Shown here: in pieces, positions 61,449 through 64,000 of the stretch
Position numbering within the stretch: position 1 is the stretch's first letter
How the letters are laid out: each line of letters starts with the position of its first letter
Assembly (NCBI GenBank): GCA_014529385.2
Contig: CM043966.1
Span: 103,675,087 to 103,739,086, forward strand
DNA: 64,000 bases
From: Adiantum capillus-veneris
Taxonomy: Eukaryota; Streptophyta; Polypodiopsida; Polypodiales; Pteridaceae
Direction: 5' to 3'
Notes under the pieces: model-generated
Databases searched by the model: none
Seen by the model: only the letters and a program-made list of their open reading frames with translations
Told to the model about the DNA's origin: nothing
Program-made: the position numbers and the translations under genes

Positions 61449-62009
61449 ATGGAGAATTTTCATGAAGGTGATGAGAGTGGAATTGGAGAAGAAGAAGTCT
61501 CTATACCAGGAGGACCGTTTCTAAATCCTCCTCCATCCCTATCTATTCTACGGATTGCACCAAATTATTTGGCAGCTTTGATGAAGTCTATGTTGGACAT
61601 GATGCTACAACAAGAATAGCCATCAGGCTCTAGAGTTGGAATGCAAATATCCACACAAAGGGGATTATTTCTAGATCCTCCTCTGTCCCCATCTATTCTA
61701 CAAATTTCACCAAATTATTTGACAGCTTCGATGAAGCCTATGATGGAGATGATGCTACAACAAGAGGCAGCCATAACAAAGGAAAGTGTGGCTCTAGAGT
61801 GGGAACACAAAGCTCTACGTATAGCTGTTGAATAAAAGGTGGTAGCTATGGAGCAAGAGCATAAGGCCTAGAGAGACCAATACCTACAAGAGTTGATCCA
61901 TCAATTCCTCTCCTTGAGAGTCGATCCTTCCAAAGGGGCTAGTGATTCATTAGCTAGCCCAAGTAAAGATGACGACTCCAACCACCCAATCACTAAGATT
62001 GAATTTTAG
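61449..62009 (+). pseudogene. Gag-like ORF of the element with the PBS
   Basis: One frame of 186 codons from MENFHEGDESGIGEEE to TAG at 62007, with TAG at 61617, TAA at 61833 and TAG at 61869. An internal duplication repeats PPSLSILRIAPNYLAALMK as PLSPSILQISPNYLTASMK about 50 residues later, each followed by MMLQQE. A charged helical region (EHKA, RDQYLQELIHQF) suggests a coiled coil. No zinc knuckle is seen. Position 620 bp after the PBS suggests gag; the family was not recognised. Confidence 0.45.
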
Positions 62010-62780
62010 TAAGTATGATTGTAAGATGGATGCTTCTATGATTTATTTGGTTGTTAACACTAGTTTGGTACCAAAACAGGACACTTTAAGTGTCCTTTTT
62101 AACAAATTTCAATTGAATTCTAATTAAATTAAAGTTTCATGTGCAAAAAAATTGACTTTAGAGTATGTAAAATAATCATGTGTTGATATGGTCTTTTCAA
62201 GCATATTGTTATATACAAAGAAAAATATGTTTTTGATGTATTTGTGAGTTTTACAAAGTGATACATTGCTTTACCTTTCTATTGAGCACTCAAGGTGGCA
62301 AGTAGAAGAGCTTTGGTATGCAACAATTATTCAATCATTTTAAATATTCAAAACTGCATAAGAGAAAACTTTCATATTTTAATTCTTGAGAGATAAGCAT
62401 TCAAAACCTCAAATAATATCTAACATTTTATGTAGATCAACTAAATGTATCAAAGTATGACGTGGTACATACACAATTGGGGTGCCTAAAACCTTGGTTT
62501 CAATGAAATTATGGAGAACTCAAGATATTTAAGAGTTTTTGCACAATAAGAAATTCAATATAGAGTTCAAGCAACAAGATTTAATTGAGTTAACGAGCCC
62601 AAAAAATATGTAGTTTCTTGGTTTAAACATATTAAGTCATTTGTAGTTGTCAAATTGCACTAGAATAGTACCAATTCCATAAGGGGACCTTTGGACGACC
62701 AAAATTATGATCTTTCTCTTCAACATGTGCTCAAGTATGAAATAATGTCTATAACTTGCATGATCTACAAGAGGCTCTTC
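62010..62780. other. AT-rich stretch, nothing recognised
   Basis: No coding frame, repeat or pol-like sequence was recognised downstream of the gag-like ORF, so that element is truncated or strongly diverged. Confidence 0.4.
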
Positions 62781-62784
62781 ATAT

Positions 62785-62960
62785 TAGCGACGCTCACACA
62801 GCGACGCTCAAAAAAAAAAATTCCCGACGTCGCTATGAGCGTCGCTATAAGCGTCGTAAATTTACAAAGAAATTAGCGACGCTTATAGCGACGCTCATAG
62901 CGACGCCAGCTGGGGTAAAAAAAATAACCGAGCGCGCCCAAAAACTCAGATCTCAGATCT
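62785..62960. repeat. GCGACGCT repeat cluster with a perfect 29-bp-stem hairpin
   Basis: Arms 62828-62856 and 62877-62905 are exact reverse complements of 29 bp with a 20-base spacer, itself partly self-pairing. The octamer AGCGACGC and its complement recur about eight times, some outside the hairpin (62793, 62808). A second small perfect palindrome with 14-bp arms AAAAACTCAGATCT lies near 62939-62967. Dense short direct and inverted copies ending in AGCGACGC are typical of CACTA-type subterminal regions, but no CACTA terminus was found. Confidence 0.75.
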
Positions 62961-63002
62961 GAGTTTTTCGGCGCCCTCAAGCAAAGAGCAGGTAACGCTC
63001 TC

Positions 63003-63004
63003 CC

Positions 63005-63041
<37 letters not shown>

Positions 63042-63042
63042 C

Positions 63043-63098
<56 letters not shown>

Positions 63099-63100
63099 AG
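63003..63100. repeat. CT and AC dinucleotide microsatellites
   Basis: About 15 CT units (63007-63037) followed by about 23 AC units (63049-63094). Open frames across them are low-complexity. Confidence 0.92.
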
Positions 63101-63179
63101 AGGAAGGAGAGCCAGGTATGCTCCTTCCCTCTCCTCATTCTCATGTTCCCTTCCCCTCTTTCTCTCTCCCTCTCTCCTC

Positions 63180-63475
63180 TCTCTCACACACACATACACA
63201 CACACACATAGTGTTTTTGAGAGAGAGAGAGAGAGAGAAAGAGAGCGAGAGAGAGTGCAAAAACGCACACACATACATAAACAAAAAATGCACACACACA
63301 TTGAGAGAGAAAAAGAGAGAGAGAGCATGCATAAACAAAAAATGCAAGCATTGAGAGAGGAAAAGAGAGAGAGAACATGCATAAACAAAAAACGCACACA
63401 TTGAGAGAGGAAAAGAGAAAGAAAACATGCATACGATCCAAAAAAACGCACACACATTGAGAGAGAAAGAAAGAG
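63180..63475. repeat. GA-rich tract and 50-bp tandem repeat
   Basis: Units starting with TTGAGAGAG at 63301, 63351, 63401 and about 63457 contain CATGCATAAACAAAAAATGC. They are preceded by a GAGAGA run. The 150-codon minus-strand frame here is rich in Leu, Ser and Cys only because of the repeat. Confidence 0.85.
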
Positions 63476-63825
63476 AAACTAAGGGAGCGTCGTAGGAAAC
63501 TAATTAAAATTAAAAGACCTAAAGATCTAGCCGACGAGGAGTTGAACTGAAGACCTATTATTCAAGAGAGAAATGGCATAATCAATCTATCATACTTGGC
63601 ATGGGTGATAGAAAGGTTATACCATTTATTTCTTTTTATTGGCACACACATCCACACACGCGCACACACACAGGAAGAAGAGAGTTATAACGTCGTAGGA
63701 AACTATCTTAAAAGACGTTAAAGATTAGGTTATATGTAGACTTACATTAAATTAGATTTAGGTTTATTTTTAACTAGATTTACGTTTATTTAAGCTAGAT
63801 TTAGATTTACGTTATATTAGATTAG
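63476..63825. other. Upstream flank of the HMA-like gene
   Basis: The text GTCGTAGGAAACTA occurs twice (about 63489 and 63693). Near 63725-63825 an AT-rich segment repeats TAGATTTA-type words. No gene is recognised; a promoter for the next gene may lie here. Confidence 0.4.
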
Positions 63826-64000
63826 ATGCGGGTCTCCATAGACTGCGATGCCTGCATGAAGCGGGTGAAGACAGCCCTCAATGGAATATAGGGTATTGCT
63901 GCCTTCACTCATGGTGGGCTCCGTCGATCCAAAAGTACTGGTGAAATGTCTTCAGAAGATAGGGAAGAAGGTGGATCTTCAGGGCGGCAAGAGTCACTAC
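63826..64000 (+). pseudogene. HMA (heavy-metal-associated) domain protein, partial at window edge
   Basis: ATG at 63826 starts MRVSIDCDACMKRVKTALNGI, the first strand and helix of an HMA domain with metal-binding CDAC (CxxC), as in plant isoprenylated metallochaperones (HIPP/ATX1-like). TAG at 63889 interrupts between GI and GI, where the family has a coding residue. RSKSTGEM and, one frame over, LQKIGKKVDLQGGK match the end of the ~70-residue domain. So there is one stop and one frameshift near 63945. It would bind and pass on copper or other soft metals in the cytosol if intact. The rest lies beyond the window. Confidence 0.6.

Noticed and set aside
63005-63457. 150-codon minus-strand frame rich in Leu, Ser and Cys
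   Set aside because: Entirely made of GA, CA and 50-bp repeat units; no conserved domain.

Overview
The window reads as nuclear DNA of a land plant. Short GT-AG introns (80-84 bp), plant-type FCP1-like HAD proteins, an HMA-domain gene at the right edge, and decayed Ty1/copia, Ty3/gypsy and LINE elements all point there. The mix of transposase-like families and the very large arrays of unusual repeats would suit a seed-free vascular plant such as a fern, but that is a guess. Most of the sequence is repeat, and almost every protein-coding locus is broken by stops or frameshifts. No rRNA, tRNA or CRISPR array was recognised.

Left part (0-31 kb). An FCP1-like/SAP-like locus lies on the minus strand at 0.25-1.53 kb. 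It is followed by a short palindrome array (1.84-2.35 kb), then arrays of a 16-bp core, GGACAAGTGGTGGACC, on the plus strand (2.35-13.45 kb). These include six copies of an 867-bp two-monomer higher-order repeat (5937-11137). Embedded in the arrays is a multi-exon gene (13489-19335) with a ParB/DGQHR-like domain and a helical middle region; a SET exon (18779-19335) is joined by compatible splice phase. Its second intron is filled with the same repeat. An FCP1-like gene with a small SAP-like tail follows (19978-21290). The core then continues in the opposite orientation (22.25-29.7 kb), interrupted by a third FCP1-like gene (26470-27231).

Middle part (30-43.6 kb). Long arrays are built on a self-palindromic core (arm CCCTATGGCC, centre CTAG, arm GGCCATAGGG). 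They surround a second ParB-like gene on the minus strand (36135-33407), which has the same first-intron position and a matching second splice donor. A fragment of the FCP1-like gene lies just downstream of it (31594-31722). The order ParB-like(-SET) then FCP1-like(-SAP) therefore recurs.

Right part (43.6-64 kb). This holds a DDE-type transposase-like gene (43676-46899) with eight in-frame stops; the end of one LTR element (47.76-48.63 kb); a Ty3/gypsy element split by a truncated Ty1/copia element (49294-53602); a second gypsy integrase remnant (55.56-56.74 kb); LINE reverse-transcriptase remains (58.3-59.6 kb); an LTR-element start with PBS and a gag-like ORF (60.6-62.0 kb); a perfect 29-bp-stem hairpin (62.83-62.91 kb); microsatellites; and a broken HMA-domain gene at the edge.

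The best candidate for something undescribed is the paralogous ParB-like-SET plus FCP1-SAP cassette, with each ParB-like copy sitting inside its own array of a short conserved motif. Function, binding and mobility are inference.
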